In this document: positions 27,841 through 36,938 of the stretch, piece by piece
Numbering within the stretch: position 1 is the first letter of the stretch
How the letters are laid out: the number at the start of each line of letters is the position of its first letter
Origin: Spirosoma sp.
GTDB taxonomy: Bacteria; Bacteroidota; Bacteroidia; Cytophagales; Spirosomataceae
Direction of reading: 5' to 3'
DNA length: 64,000 bases
Assembly (NCBI RefSeq): GCF_026391055.1
Contig: NZ_JAPLET010000017.1
Span: 248,001-312,000 of the forward strand
Translations under genes and position numbers: made by a program
The notes under the pieces: model-generated
Told to the model about the DNA's origin: nothing
What the model saw: only the letters and a program-made list of their open reading frames with translations
The model's database searches: none

Positions 27841-27868
27841 CAAAAATAAGTATTCCTATGGGAATACT
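27841..27868 (-). promoter_or_regulatory. susC promoter element with overlapping palindrome
   Basis: On the minus strand TATTTTTG (27848-27841) fits the Bacteroidota -7 element TAnnTTTG, 27 nt before the susC ATG. Directly upstream, in what would be the promoter spacer, lies the palindrome AGTATTCC-TATG-GGAATACT (27849-27868). No good -33 TTG is present, as in promoters that need an activator, so the palindrome is a candidate operator. Confidence 0.5.
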
Positions 27869-28036
27869 ATTTAAACTTTCTTTAGCCTCATTTTAACCGG
27901 CAATGAATCAGAATGTTAGGCAACGAAATATTATTTGGCACCTTTTTTTGTAGATACCGACGCTCGGTACTACAAATGGTTGACCACAAAAATCCTTCAT
28001 GGGTAGAAGCTCGGGACATCGGCTTTTTTCGCCTGT

Positions 28037-29404
28037 ATGAAGCCTCTACTCCTCCTGTTCCTCGTCCTCTTCTGCCAACCGGTTCGGGTAGTTGGCCAAG
28101 CGAAATCGCCGGTAAAAAAACCGAACATTCTCCTTATTCTGGCCGATGATCTGGGCTACGGTGATCTGGGCAGTTACGGTGCTCCTGATATCCGGACACC
28201 CCACATTGACTCACTCGTTCGGGCGGGGATGCGGTTCAGCCACTTCTATGCGAACTCGTCCGTTTGTTCTCCCTCACGGGCTGCCCTACTGAGCGGGCGC
28301 TATCCCGAGCAGGTGGGCGTACCGGGCGTTATCCGAACCATGCCCGATGACAACTGGGGATATCTGTCACCAACGTCTACCTTACTGCCTTCTGTATTGA
28401 AGAAAAACGGGTACCACACCGCCCTGATTGGCAAGTGGCACCTGGGTTTGGAGTCGCCAAATCTGCCCAACGACCGGGAGTTCGATCTGTTTCATGGCTT
28501 CGAAGGGGATATGATGGACGACTACTACACGCATTTACGCCACGACCGAAACTACATGCGGCTCAACCGGCAGATCATCAATCCGCAGGGACACGCTACC
28601 GATCTGTTTACCCAGTGGGCAACGGATTATCTCGGGCAACGCGCCGGTCAATCAAATCCTTTTTTCCTGTATCTGGCTTACAATGCCCCGCACGACCCCA
28701 TTCAGCCCCCTGCCGACTGGCTGGCCAGGGTGAAAGCGCGTCAGCCGGGCATCAGTGATAAACGCGCCAAACTGGTAGGTTTAATTGAACACATGGACGA
28801 TGGTATCGGCAAAGTCATTCAGACACTCCGCGCGAAGGGCCTTTATGAGAACACACTAATCGTGTTTGTCAGCGACAACGGCGGAAAGCTGTTTGATGGG
28901 GCTAATAATGGGCCACTGCGTAGCGGAAAAGGGCACATGTACGAGGGAGGCATTCGGATACCAGCCTGTGTAGTCTGGCCCGGTAAAGTTGCCGCGCAAA
29001 GCCAGTCTCAGCAACCACTTCTGCTGATGGATATCTTCCCAACATTGCTGGAAGCATCCGGCACAAGCATCGGGCATTCGATTGACGGGCAAAGTTTCTT
29101 ATCCATTTTGCGGGGAGAAGGTCAGCCGCCAGCCGCCGAACGGCCTCTTTTCTTCATCCGGCGCGAAGGTGGTAGCGAATACAATGGCAAAACAATCGAC
29201 GCGGTTCGACTCGGCGACTGGAAACTGCTTCAAGACAGCCCGTACAGACCGCTGGAATTGTACAATCTGAAAGAAGACCCATTGGAAAAAACAAACCGGG
29301 CAAGCGACCGTCCGGAGGAATTCAGGCGGCTGGAAAAACTCATGCGCGAGCATACGCGCCAGAGTGGAGCCATTCCTTGGGAAAAACGTAACAAAGATTT
29401 TTGA
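28037..29404 (+). CDS. Type I sulfatase (arylsulfatase family)
   Basis: A 455-residue secreted sulfatase with signal peptide (MKPLLLLFLVLFCQPVRVVG). NILLILADDLGYGDLG holds the paired Asp calcium ligands. SVCSPSRAALLSGRYP carries the formylglycine motif C-x-P-S-R with C77 as the residue converted by a maturase. IGKWHLG gives the conserved Lys/His, and FLYLAYNAPHDPIQPP and VFVSDNGG complete the metal and sulfate site. It removes sulfate esters from sulfated glycans or steroids in the periplasm. It is divergent from susC, with about 220 nt between starts, so it could share control with the PUL. No sulfatase maturase gene is present in this window. Confidence 0.92.
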   Translation: MKPLLLLFLVLFCQPVRVVGQAKSPVKKPNILLILADDLGYGDLGSYGAPDIRTPHIDSLVRAGMRFSHFYANSSVCSPSRAALLSGRYPEQVGVPGVIRTMPDDNWGYLSPTSTLLPSVLKKNGYHTALIGKWHLGLESPNLPNDREFDLFHGFEGDMMDDYYTHLRHDRNYMRLNRQIINPQGHATDLFTQWATDYLGQRAGQSNPFFLYLAYNAPHDPIQPPADWLARVKARQPGISDKRAKLVGLIEHMDDGIGKVIQTLRAKGLYENTLIVFVSDNGGKLFDGANNGPLRSGKGHMYEGGIRIPACVVWPGKVAAQSQSQQPLLLMDIFPTLLEASGTSIGHSIDGQSFLSILRGEGQPPAAERPLFFIRREGGSEYNGKTIDAVRLGDWKLLQDSPYRPLELYNLKEDPLEKTNRASDRPEEFRRLEKLMREHTRQSGAIPWEKRNKDF

Positions 29405-29424
29405 GATGCGATTTTGGACGAGTA

Positions 29425-31086
29425 CTAGTTTGCTACGGCTATCGTAGACCGTTCAGCGGGCAGGCCCGCCTGTTTGGCAAACGACGTCAGTAAACGATGG
29501 TAGTTCTGTACCTGCTCCTGCCGATAGGCATCGCTCCAGTTCAGTTCAGCAGCCATCAGGTCGGCAACCTGCGGAGTAATCTGGGTTGTTAACTGCCAGT
29601 CGGCCAGTTCAAGACGCCACCGGCGGGCCAGCACATCGCGGAGGGTAACGGCCATTTCTTCCCGTACCTGATAGATCACTTCGGCCCGAATATAAGGCTG
29701 TTGGTCTGTCAGCTTTTGGGCTAGTTCCGGCTGCGAAACGGTTAGTTCTGCCACCTGGCCGGCACGGCTGCCATACGTTTTCATCAACTGCTGACACACC
29801 TCGGCCGGTAAATTATACTGACGGTGCAATGTCTCCCAATCCTCGAAGCGGTAGCCTTCGCCCCCGATCAGGTAATGCGTTTCGGTACGGCCGGGTACAG
29901 TCTTCTTCTTCAGCACTTCGCCAACCCGGTCAATAGCATCCTGCGCCATCAGGCGGTAAGTTGTCCATTTCCCGCCCAGCAAACTCAATAGACCGGACTC
30001 TTCGTCCTGCTCAATCTCGTGGTCGCGCAACAGCGTTTTCGTATCCGCGCGGCTGCTCACAATAAGCGGCCGGATACCCCCAAAACCCGACTGTACATCG
30101 GCGCGGACGGGCGCTTTGGCCAGGTAAGGGCGTACGGTTTCGAGCAGGTAATCAACCTCGTCCGATTCCAGCACCGGCTCTTTAGCCAGATCGGAATAAT
30201 CGTTATCGGTCGTGCCAACAAACACCTTATCGCCAAACGGAATGGCAAATACCACCCGGCCATCCGTCGTTTTTGGAATCAGAATGGCGTAGTCGCTCTG
30301 GAGCGTTTCACGCGGGAGTACGATATGAACGCCTTTGCTGGGTCGGATACGTGGACTCAGTTCGGGGTTTGCCAATAGACGGATGCTATCAGCATAGGGC
30401 CCTGTGCAGTTCAGGAATACACTCGCCCGGATCGTTACGGTTTCGCCTGTCAGCTGATCCTTTACGGTAGCGGTTTTAAGCTGGCCTTTCTCCCGGCTAA
30501 AATCCGTGACGGCCGCGTAGTTAGCCACAGCAGCACCGGCTTCGTCGGCGGAGTGAGCCAGTGCCAGTGCATAGCGGGCATCGTTGAACTGACCGTCATA
30601 GTAGAGAACGGCGCTGTGCATCTGCGGTGTCAGCTTCGGGCTTTTCTCGAGTGCCTGCGCCCGGTTGAGCCAGCTTCCTTTCGGGAAGGCGTCATGACCG
30701 GCAATAAAATCGTAGAGGGTCAGCCCAACGGTCATGTACATTCCCTCAAACCAGCTGAATACGGGCGTCAGGATGGCGAGTGGATGCGCTAAATGGGGAG
30801 CGTTTCGAATAACCGTCCGGCGTTCGGCCAGTCCGTGTCGAACCTGACGCAGTTGTGCCAGATCGAGCTTTTTGATGGCTTGTTCGAGGTAGCGAACACC
30901 GCCGTGTATCAATTTCGTTGATCTGGAAGAAGTCTCTCCGGCAAAATCACTTCGATCAATCAAGGCCACACTGTACCCGCGCAGCACCGCATCCAAAGCG
31001 GCACCGGCACCACTGGCACCTGCCCCAATTATACAAATATCAAATTTTTCCTGCCGCAGCCGCTCCCAGTTTTTTTGCCGATTCAT
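29425..31086 (-). CDS. glpD: FAD-dependent glycerol-3-phosphate dehydrogenase
   Basis: A 553-residue GlpD starting at ATG 31086 (a TTG two codons upstream is possible). FDICIIGAGASGAGAALDAVLRG is the FAD Rossmann loop, and SRSTKLIHGGVRYLEQ is the DAO signature of GlpD. TTDNDYSDLAKEPVLESDEVDYLL and GGKWTTYRLMAQDAID are further conserved blocks, and the C-terminal DAO_C domain follows (RDVLARRWRLELADWQ). It oxidises sn-glycerol 3-phosphate to dihydroxyacetone phosphate and passes electrons to the quinone pool at the inner membrane. TACCTTTG lies only 4 nt upstream of the ATG (31097-31090, minus strand), which would give an almost leaderless mRNA. It converges closely on the sulfatase gene (20 nt). 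Confidence 0.95.
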   Translation of the reverse strand: MNRQKNWERLRQEKFDICIIGAGASGAGAALDAVLRGYSVALIDRSDFAGETSSRSTKLIHGGVRYLEQAIKKLDLAQLRQVRHGLAERRTVIRNAPHLAHPLAILTPVFSWFEGMYMTVGLTLYDFIAGHDAFPKGSWLNRAQALEKSPKLTPQMHSAVLYYDGQFNDARYALALAHSADEAGAAVANYAAVTDFSREKGQLKTATVKDQLTGETVTIRASVFLNCTGPYADSIRLLANPELSPRIRPSKGVHIVLPRETLQSDYAILIPKTTDGRVVFAIPFGDKVFVGTTDNDYSDLAKEPVLESDEVDYLLETVRPYLAKAPVRADVQSGFGGIRPLIVSSRADTKTLLRDHEIEQDEESGLLSLLGGKWTTYRLMAQDAIDRVGEVLKKKTVPGRTETHYLIGGEGYRFEDWETLHRQYNLPAEVCQQLMKTYGSRAGQVAELTVSQPELAQKLTDQQPYIRAEVIYQVREEMAVTLRDVLARRWRLELADWQLTTQITPQVADLMAAELNWSDAYRQEQVQNYHRLLTSFAKQAGLPAERSTIAVAN

Positions 31087-31192
31087 ACACAAAGGTAAAA
31101 CTATTACGACATTAAGTAATGCAGTATAGTAACTGAGTGCGCGCTTAATGATTTGTTAACCAATCGATTTGTTAACTCCTACAATCTGCCGG

Positions 31193-31810
31193 TTACCCGG
31201 AAAAGCTCCGGCTCCGGCCACCAAAAAATCCACTTCGGCCACCCGACGGGCGCACCGTACGCGTCACCCGCGAGCTGCGGATATTTTCACCAACTTGAGT
31301 TGAGCGTTGAAACAGGCCCGGATTCGTGTAAAAGCCAGACCCGTATCGGCGCTGATCATTTTGAAACTGGGATGAATTATTGCGCCCCAGCATGTAGCCC
31401 AGGCTACCCCACAGTAAAGCGTTGGCTAAACCATTGTGATGATAGGCATGGTAAGCACCCGGATTATTGAGGTACGTACTCGTCGACTTATCGGTTTCGA
31501 CAAGCCGTTTGGCCGCTTCAACGCTCAGCGTGTCGCGATGACCATCGTAATAGTTCACGATAGCTCCGGCCTTATCGGGTCCTGTCTGAACTTCATCCGT
31601 GATTTTAAAATTGCCCGGTGCCGTTTCGGTAATGTACGTCCGAACACCTTGCTTAAAGCTGGTTTCGGTTCGCTCTTCCTGCTCATCGGAACTATTATTG
31701 CCACAACTCTGCAACAGAACCGCACCGTTTAGCAGGGCCAGACTAAGGGTAGCACTGAGGGTAATATCTTTTACGCGCCGAAGTACGGCATGCCGACGGA
31801 GAGGTGTCAT
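31193..31810 (-). CDS. UPF0323-like lipoprotein
   Basis: A 205-residue lipoprotein starting at ATG 31810; the frame extends 13 codons upstream, but the signal peptide and lipobox (LLQSC, then GNNSS) are placed better by this start. Features are a glycine-alanine hydrophobic patch (ANALLWGSLGYMLGRNN) that could sit in a membrane, Tyr/Asn-rich middle parts, and a Ser/Gly/Arg-rich end GFFGGRSRSFSG. The order ITDE-x-YDGHRDTLSVEAAKRLVE, GYMLGR and SGFFG tail recalls the UPF0323 (HP0232-type) lipoproteins. This comes from memory of the family and is moderate in strength. Function unknown. Confidence 0.55.
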   Translation of the reverse strand: MTPLRRHAVLRRVKDITLSATLSLALLNGAVLLQSCGNNSSDEQEERTETSFKQGVRTYITETAPGNFKITDEVQTGPDKAGAIVNYYDGHRDTLSVEAAKRLVETDKSTSTYLNNPGAYHAYHHNGLANALLWGSLGYMLGRNNSSQFQNDQRRYGSGFYTNPGLFQRSTQVGENIRSSRVTRTVRPSGGRSGFFGGRSRSFSG

Positions 31811-31905
31811 GGCCTGAATAGTAAGTTTGGCTACTAAACTACGGCACATACGCGATGGTTACAACCCAATAGGGATGAACTGCCTGACACATCGATCAGC
31901 GGTCC

Positions 31906-32657
31906 TTAAAACGGACAGTATTTCGTGCCAAAAAGGACAGCTACTCCGGCCGATACACTGACGACACTAACCACCCGGTCACTGCTGAACGTGCCACTTT
32001 GCGAGCGAACAGACCCATTGGTAGCGGTTGAGGTTAGATTATGGAACGTAAAATCAGCACGGCTATAATCGGCATTGAGCAGCAATGAGGTGCTAAGCCC
32101 AAGCCGGTAGCGGACCGACATCCCCCCCCGAGTGCGAAGGCAGTGCTCTGAGAACCGGTTGTTCGCACAGACATCTCGGTGGTACCGAAATTACCGGACA
32201 TGGACGTATTGGGCAACACAGCCAGGGCACGACCGGCCAGTAAATGGGCATCGACAGAAAAACGGCCCATCGGAATGTTGACATAGGGGCCTGCCAGTAC
32301 GCTCAATACCGACCAGTTATCGGCTTTGGCCGTCCATATGTCTGTATCATTGCGATACAGGGCATCGAGCATGGCACTGGTATTGACCGTATTGCGGTGC
32401 TGTTCACTACGAATCATCACGCCCACCGGCCCGGCAATTTGATAGCCTGCCGATGCGCTGAACACAACACCCTGGCCAGCCATACAGGCCCGGTCATCGA
32501 CGGGTGAGCAACGGGCAAACTGACCTATGGGTAAGCTAGTGCCGGCTGATACAGCAAAAAAGCCTTGCTTATCCTGATGGTATAAAATAAATGTCTTCTG
32601 GCAAATCGCTACCGTTGTCATACCCGACGCCAACACAGTGATGAATAGCTCTTTCAT
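31906..32657 (-). pseudogene. Outer-membrane beta-barrel protein split by a G8 tract frameshift
   Basis: Two minus-strand frames join into one protein of about 250 residues. The first (from ATG 32657) has a signal peptide (MKELFITVLASGMTTVAICQ) and barrel-like strands (FFAVSAGTSLPIGQFAR, GVVFSASAGYQIAGPVGVMI). It runs properly to ALGGG, then goes out of frame. The second frame continues with MSVRYRLGLSTSLLLNADYSRAD and ends in VAVLFGTKYCPF, again barrel-like. The break falls exactly at eight G residues on the minus strand (plus strand C8 at 32122-32129); nine G would restore one frame reading LGGGMSVRYRLG. It could be a decayed gene, a base-calling error or a phase-variable tract. It lies downstream of the trehalase gene. 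Confidence 0.75.
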
Positions 32658-32734
32658 GGCTTAATCCGTTACTGCTGAGCGCAGTATAAAGGCAATAAGC
32701 ACATCTTTACAAATACAGTGCCAAGAAATCAGGA

Positions 32735-32776
32735 GTAATGTATTGCCGGGTTTGAGGACCCGGCAACACACATTAC
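32735..32776 (-). terminator. Hairpin downstream of trehalase gene
   Basis: TTGCCGGGT (32743-32751) pairs with ACCCGGCAA (32758-32766), and the flanks GTAATGT (32735-32741) and ACATTAC (32770-32776) extend the stem past a small bulge. It is 18 nt past the trehalase stop. It lacks a U-run, so termination strength is uncertain. Confidence 0.55.
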
Positions 32777-32793
32777 CCACATCAGCCTCGTCT

Positions 32794-34305
32794 CTACTCC
32801 ATCATGGCCAGATAAACGCCATTTGTCCAGCCGAAACCATCCTGATTGGGGTATTCTCCTCCTCCAGTGGTTAGAGCTGCGTCTACCACATTATATTTTT
32901 CCATCATTTTACCTGTGGCATGAAACACCTTATCGTTGAGGGACAGCCAGCGTTTGCGGCCCTCGTTGGCGGTTTCGGTAAAGCCATAATTCATCAATGC
33001 ACGATATACCATCCACTGCAAGGGCGCCCAGCCGTTTGGCCAGTCCCACTGCTGACCGGTATTCATCAGGGTAGTTACCCAGCCACCCGCCTGCAAAAAA
33101 TCAGCGTTGAGCCGATCGTGAACCCGCGCAGCCTGTTCGGGGGTGGCAAGCTTAAAAAACAACGGAAAAACGCCGGCGAGGGTAAGGGCTGGCGTCGGCT
33201 CATGCCGTATCGCGTCGTAATCGTGGAAGAAACCGGTTATATCATTCCAGAAAAGCGTCTCTATCGCCTGCTTCCGGGCGTCAATCTGCCCGGCGAATTT
33301 ATCTGTGTCTGAGCCCGTCTGTTGATTAGCCTCCTCCAGCGTTGTTTCCAGCGAGTATACTAAACAGTTTAAGTCTACCGGTACAATCTCAGTTGTATGG
33401 ATTTTAGCCATCATGTGCTGGTCGATGAACCAGCGGCTGCTAAAATCCCAGCCCGACTCACAGGCCGCCCGGATATGAGTAAATAACTCGGCCGGTACAA
33501 TGCCGAGGGGTTCACTATCTCCGGCCAGCTCGACTTCCTGCCGGTAAGCCTCCGGCCGGGGTGTTGGGCAGGTATCCCAATACCGATTTACGACTGAACA
33601 GCCCGGCACACGAACCACCCGTTTGATAATTGGCTGCTCCTGGGTGAGGGTTTGGCTGCCCTGCATCCAGAAGTCATACTCCCGCTGTAGCTGTGGTTTG
33701 TACCGGACGAGCGTTTCCGGACCATCGATATCGGCCAGTAACTTTACCATCAGGGCAAAGTAAGGTGGCTGCGACCGGCTAAGGAAATACGTCCGATTCC
33801 CGTTGGGGATAAACCCGATGGTATCGATCAGGTAGGCAAAGTTATCCACCATCCCCCGAATCAAATCGACCCGACCTGCTCCCTCCAGCCCGAGTATGGT
33901 AAAGTAACTATCCCAGTAAAAAATCTCGCGAAACCGGCCACCCGGCACTACGTACGGATACGGGAGCGGCACCCGGGAGCTTCCTTCGGCGGATGGCGGG
34001 TCGGCCGGGCGGGAAAGATGCTCCCACAGCAGATTAACATGTTCGGTGGTACTGACAGACGTATCGCTGACATAATTACCGGCTACTTTTTCGGGCACCC
34101 AGAACGTATCGTGCACGAAGTCACTTAAATCAAAATCGGCCTTTATCTTCTCCGTTTCGTACCGGGCAAGGATGGTGGCCGGCGCCAGTTTGGGTACACA
34201 GTCGACAAACGTTTTTGAGTCGGCAAAAACATGACCCAATTGTACATCACGGAACAACTCGCCAAAAAGTTGATCGGGTGATTGAAGAGCAGATGAAGTG
34301 GTCAA
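32794..34305 (-). CDS. Trehalase, GH37, cytosolic type
   Basis: A 503-residue GH37 trehalase that splits alpha,alpha-trehalose into two glucose molecules. Both family signatures are present: PGGRFREIFYWDSY (121-134) and QWDWPNGWAP (419-428). ESGWDFSSRW holds the probable catalytic acid Asp and GGGEYPNQDGFGW the catalytic base (E484). There is no signal peptide, so it should act in the cytosol like E. coli TreF. The start codon is TTG at 34305: no ATG is available upstream before an in-frame stop, and the next Met is deep in the domain. It lies downstream of a sensor-regulator gene on the same strand, across a 476-nt gap. Trehalose recovery after osmotic stress fits the channels found elsewhere in the window. 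Confidence 0.93.
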   Translation of the reverse strand: MTTSSALQSPDQLFGELFRDVQLGHVFADSKTFVDCVPKLAPATILARYETEKIKADFDLSDFVHDTFWVPEKVAGNYVSDTSVSTTEHVNLLWEHLSRPADPPSAEGSSRVPLPYPYVVPGGRFREIFYWDSYFTILGLEGAGRVDLIRGMVDNFAYLIDTIGFIPNGNRTYFLSRSQPPYFALMVKLLADIDGPETLVRYKPQLQREYDFWMQGSQTLTQEQPIIKRVVRVPGCSVVNRYWDTCPTPRPEAYRQEVELAGDSEPLGIVPAELFTHIRAACESGWDFSSRWFIDQHMMAKIHTTEIVPVDLNCLVYSLETTLEEANQQTGSDTDKFAGQIDARKQAIETLFWNDITGFFHDYDAIRHEPTPALTLAGVFPLFFKLATPEQAARVHDRLNADFLQAGGWVTTLMNTGQQWDWPNGWAPLQWMVYRALMNYGFTETANEGRKRWLSLNDKVFHATGKMMEKYNVVDAALTTGGGEYPNQDGFGWTNGVYLAMME

Positions 34306-34781
34306 AATAAGTGAATCGGTTCAAATGATCGGATGGGAAAGAGTTCGTCTGTCCTTTATCATTTCTATAAACCGCAAAAATGCCAAATCCTCAGCTGTCT
34401 TGGCTAAAATTTACGTTTACAAACCTGTATATTCTCCTTATTCGACTTACTGACCCACGCATGTAGCGGGATCATGAGGGGGAAGCAGATGCTGGTAGCG
34501 TGCTGGTCGTGTGACAAGCCAGGCAGTTTTACACTACCTGGCTTTATATCACAATCTCTTGGACAAAGTATAGGAGCTTGTATTTCTCTGCAACAACAAA
34601 CTCTTTAATTTAAAGGTGATAGGTGTGGTTAAAAGCGAAAAGCCATTGCCTTCGGCCACATCAAAGGTCGCTCATAAGCGTCCGGAACGCTATCGAATTT
34701 AGGACAACAACTATCGTTTTTAGGACAATCTAATTATGCAGGGTTAAATTCGGAATTTCTTACCAACCGGTGAGCACAACT
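34306..34781. promoter_or_regulatory. Gap upstream of trehalase with a 21-bp-spaced direct repeat
   Basis: A 476-nt gap. TATCGAATTTAGGACAA (34691-34707) and TATCGTTTTTAGGACAA (34712-34728) are direct repeats exactly 21 bp apart, two turns of the helix, as expected for a site bound by an AraC-type dimer or tandem monomers. A weaker hairpin (AAGCCAGG 34516-34523 with CCTGGCTT 34537-34544) lies between them and the trehalase start. Confidence 0.5.
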
Positions 34782-36818
34782 CTACAAGTCGGCATACTCC
34801 GAAGGCGTTTTGTTATAGAATTCTTTGAAGACAGTAGTGAAGTGAGCAGGGCTCTCATAACCAACTAGATAGGCCGTTTCCGACACATTCCGGCCTTCCC
34901 GCAGAAACTGGGCAGCCCGCCTTAACCGATACTGACGCATGAAATCATTGATTGTAAGGTTCGTCACCACCAATAATTTCCGATAGAGTGTCCGGCGGCT
35001 CATACCTACCTCATGGGCTAGCTCTTCAACCCCAAACCGGCTATCGTCCAGATGAGCTTCGATCAGGCTATAGAGTGTCTGAAGGAACTTATCCGTTGCC
35101 GTCGCTGGCTGAAAGGATACGTCAGGCTGCGAAAATATATTCTGGTAATAGGCCCGCAGTTTTTGCTGCCGGATAAATAAATTTTTCAGTCGAAGCAGCA
35201 GCTCGTCAACGTGAAACGGTTTATTGATGTAATCGTCTGCCCCCTCCTGCAAACCTTGAATACGACTGGGCTGCGCCGTCTTTGCGGTCAGCATAACCAC
35301 CGCAATGTGATCGGTGATAAGGGATGTTTTCAACCGGCGGGTCAGCTCGTAGCCATCCATCTTGGGCATCGATACGTCTGTAAGAACGAGGTCGGGTAAT
35401 TCATTCTGAGCAATTTGCCAGCCCATTTCCCCATCTATAGCCGTTACTACCCGATAAAGATCAGATAATTGCCGCTCCAAAAGGATGCGTAACTGGCTAT
35501 TATCTTCAACGATCAGCACCAGTGGTTTTTCGCCATTGACACCTAAAAGACTAGCATCAGCGGGCTCGGCTGTTGCAGCGGGCGCTAGCTGCTGAAGGCT
35601 TGTGCTCTGAGCAGACCAGTCGAGTGGTTGCATAAGTGGCCTTCCCACGACCTGAGCGGTTGCGCTCTCAACCGTTGGCAGGGGCAACTCGACAGTAAAA
35701 ACGGTCCCCGACGGTTGGCCAGGGCTTTTACTTACCGTACTTTCTACAGCTACTGTTCCATTCATCAACTCGGTCAACTCTTTCACCAATGCCAGCCCGA
35801 TACCCGTACCCGAATTTAGAAACGCCGGAACCTTGTCTGACGTATCAGGCAGGTATTGCCCGGCCAGCGGTTGCGGAGAAATGATTTGATAGAACCGGTT
35901 AAATATATACGGTAGCTTTTCCGAAGCAATGCCGATGCCCGTGTCAGAAACAACAATTCGTACTGAATCGCCTTTTTTAAGGGCTACCGTTACGCTGCCG
36001 GCAGGGGTGAATTTTAGCGCATTAGCAACAAGGTTGTAAACCAGTTGTTCAACTTTTTCGGTATCGAAGCTGTAAAAACCGGTTAGGTCGCTCTGGTACG
36101 TCAGGGTTAGCCCGCGCTCGTCGGCAATTGGTTTAAAGAGCTGAACAATCTGCCCGATGAAATCGCTTAAATCGCCGGTTCTCGGCGATAAACTCAAGTG
36201 CCCTGACTCCAGTTTAGCCAGATCGAGAAGTTGATTGACCAGCCGCAATAACTGCTGTGCATTCCGCTCTACCATGTTCAGCCCCATCAGCAATTCCTCT
36301 GGCTCGCGGTGTTTTTGCAGCAACTTTTCGACTGGGGATAGGATGAGGGTCAGTGGTGTTCGGAACTCGTGTGTGATGTTGTCATAAAAGCGCGTCTTCA
36401 ACTCGCTGATCACTTTCAACTGCTGCGACTCGCGCAACTGGCGAACATACTGCGCCGTTTTTTCGATAGTGACTTCCAGATCCGAAAAATCGATGGGTTT
36501 GACAACGAAATCAAAAGCGCCCCGATTCATGGCAATCCGGATATTGTTCATATCGCTGTAGGCCGATACCATGACAACGCCCAGAAATCGGTCTAGCGTT
36601 GACAGTTCATTTAATAGCGTGAGCCCGTCCATATCGGGCATGTTAATATCCAGAAGTACAAGATCAATGTCCGGTTCGCTCTGGAGCAATGTTAACGCTT
36701 CCTGGCCGCTATAGGCAAAACGAAATAGATAAGTTTCCTGCTGAATTTTCCGTCGGAACCAGTTTTGCATCAACGGTTCAACATCAACTTCATCATCTAC
36801 AACTAAAATTGTTGTCAT
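34782..36818 (-). CDS. Hybrid two-component protein REC-HisKA-HATPase-REC-AraC
   Basis: A 678-residue soluble regulator. Receiver 1 spans 1-118 (phospho-acceptor D57, K107). A helical linker leads to HisKA with H150 in NITHEFRTPLT, and the HATPase has N266 (NALKF), DTGIGI and GTGIGLALVKEL. Receiver 2 spans 431-550 (D481 in LVLTDVSMPKMDG). The AraC-type DNA-binding domain covers about 575-678 (LAHEVGMSRRTLYRKL, AYLVGYESPAHFTTVFKEFY). It resembles the hybrid two-component systems of Bacteroidota but lacks the periplasmic propeller and membrane span. Input therefore probably comes by phosphotransfer from another kinase to receiver 1. Targets are unknown; the direct repeats just past its 3' end are candidates. 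Confidence 0.93.
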   Translation of the reverse strand: MTTILVVDDEVDVEPLMQNWFRRKIQQETYLFRFAYSGQEALTLLQSEPDIDLVLLDINMPDMDGLTLLNELSTLDRFLGVVMVSAYSDMNNIRIAMNRGAFDFVVKPIDFSDLEVTIEKTAQYVRQLRESQQLKVISELKTRFYDNITHEFRTPLTLILSPVEKLLQKHREPEELLMGLNMVERNAQQLLRLVNQLLDLAKLESGHLSLSPRTGDLSDFIGQIVQLFKPIADERGLTLTYQSDLTGFYSFDTEKVEQLVYNLVANALKFTPAGSVTVALKKGDSVRIVVSDTGIGIASEKLPYIFNRFYQIISPQPLAGQYLPDTSDKVPAFLNSGTGIGLALVKELTELMNGTVAVESTVSKSPGQPSGTVFTVELPLPTVESATAQVVGRPLMQPLDWSAQSTSLQQLAPAATAEPADASLLGVNGEKPLVLIVEDNSQLRILLERQLSDLYRVVTAIDGEMGWQIAQNELPDLVLTDVSMPKMDGYELTRRLKTSLITDHIAVVMLTAKTAQPSRIQGLQEGADDYINKPFHVDELLLRLKNLFIRQQKLRAYYQNIFSQPDVSFQPATATDKFLQTLYSLIEAHLDDSRFGVEELAHEVGMSRRTLYRKLLVVTNLTINDFMRQYRLRRAAQFLREGRNVSETAYLVGYESPAHFTTVFKEFYNKTPSEYADL

Positions 36819-36938
36819 TACAGCTACGCACCAAAAAAGAAATGTACTATGCGGATGGAAATTTACGCATTATCATGGTAACATGAGTATACATTTTAGC
36901 AACTATTAATGGACAAAGTTAAACGAACTGCGCAGAGC

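Noticed and set aside
34516-34544. Hairpin AAGCCAGG/CCTGGCTT as a terminator
   Set aside because: Only 8 paired bases plus a mismatch, and no U-run on the strand of the neighbouring genes.
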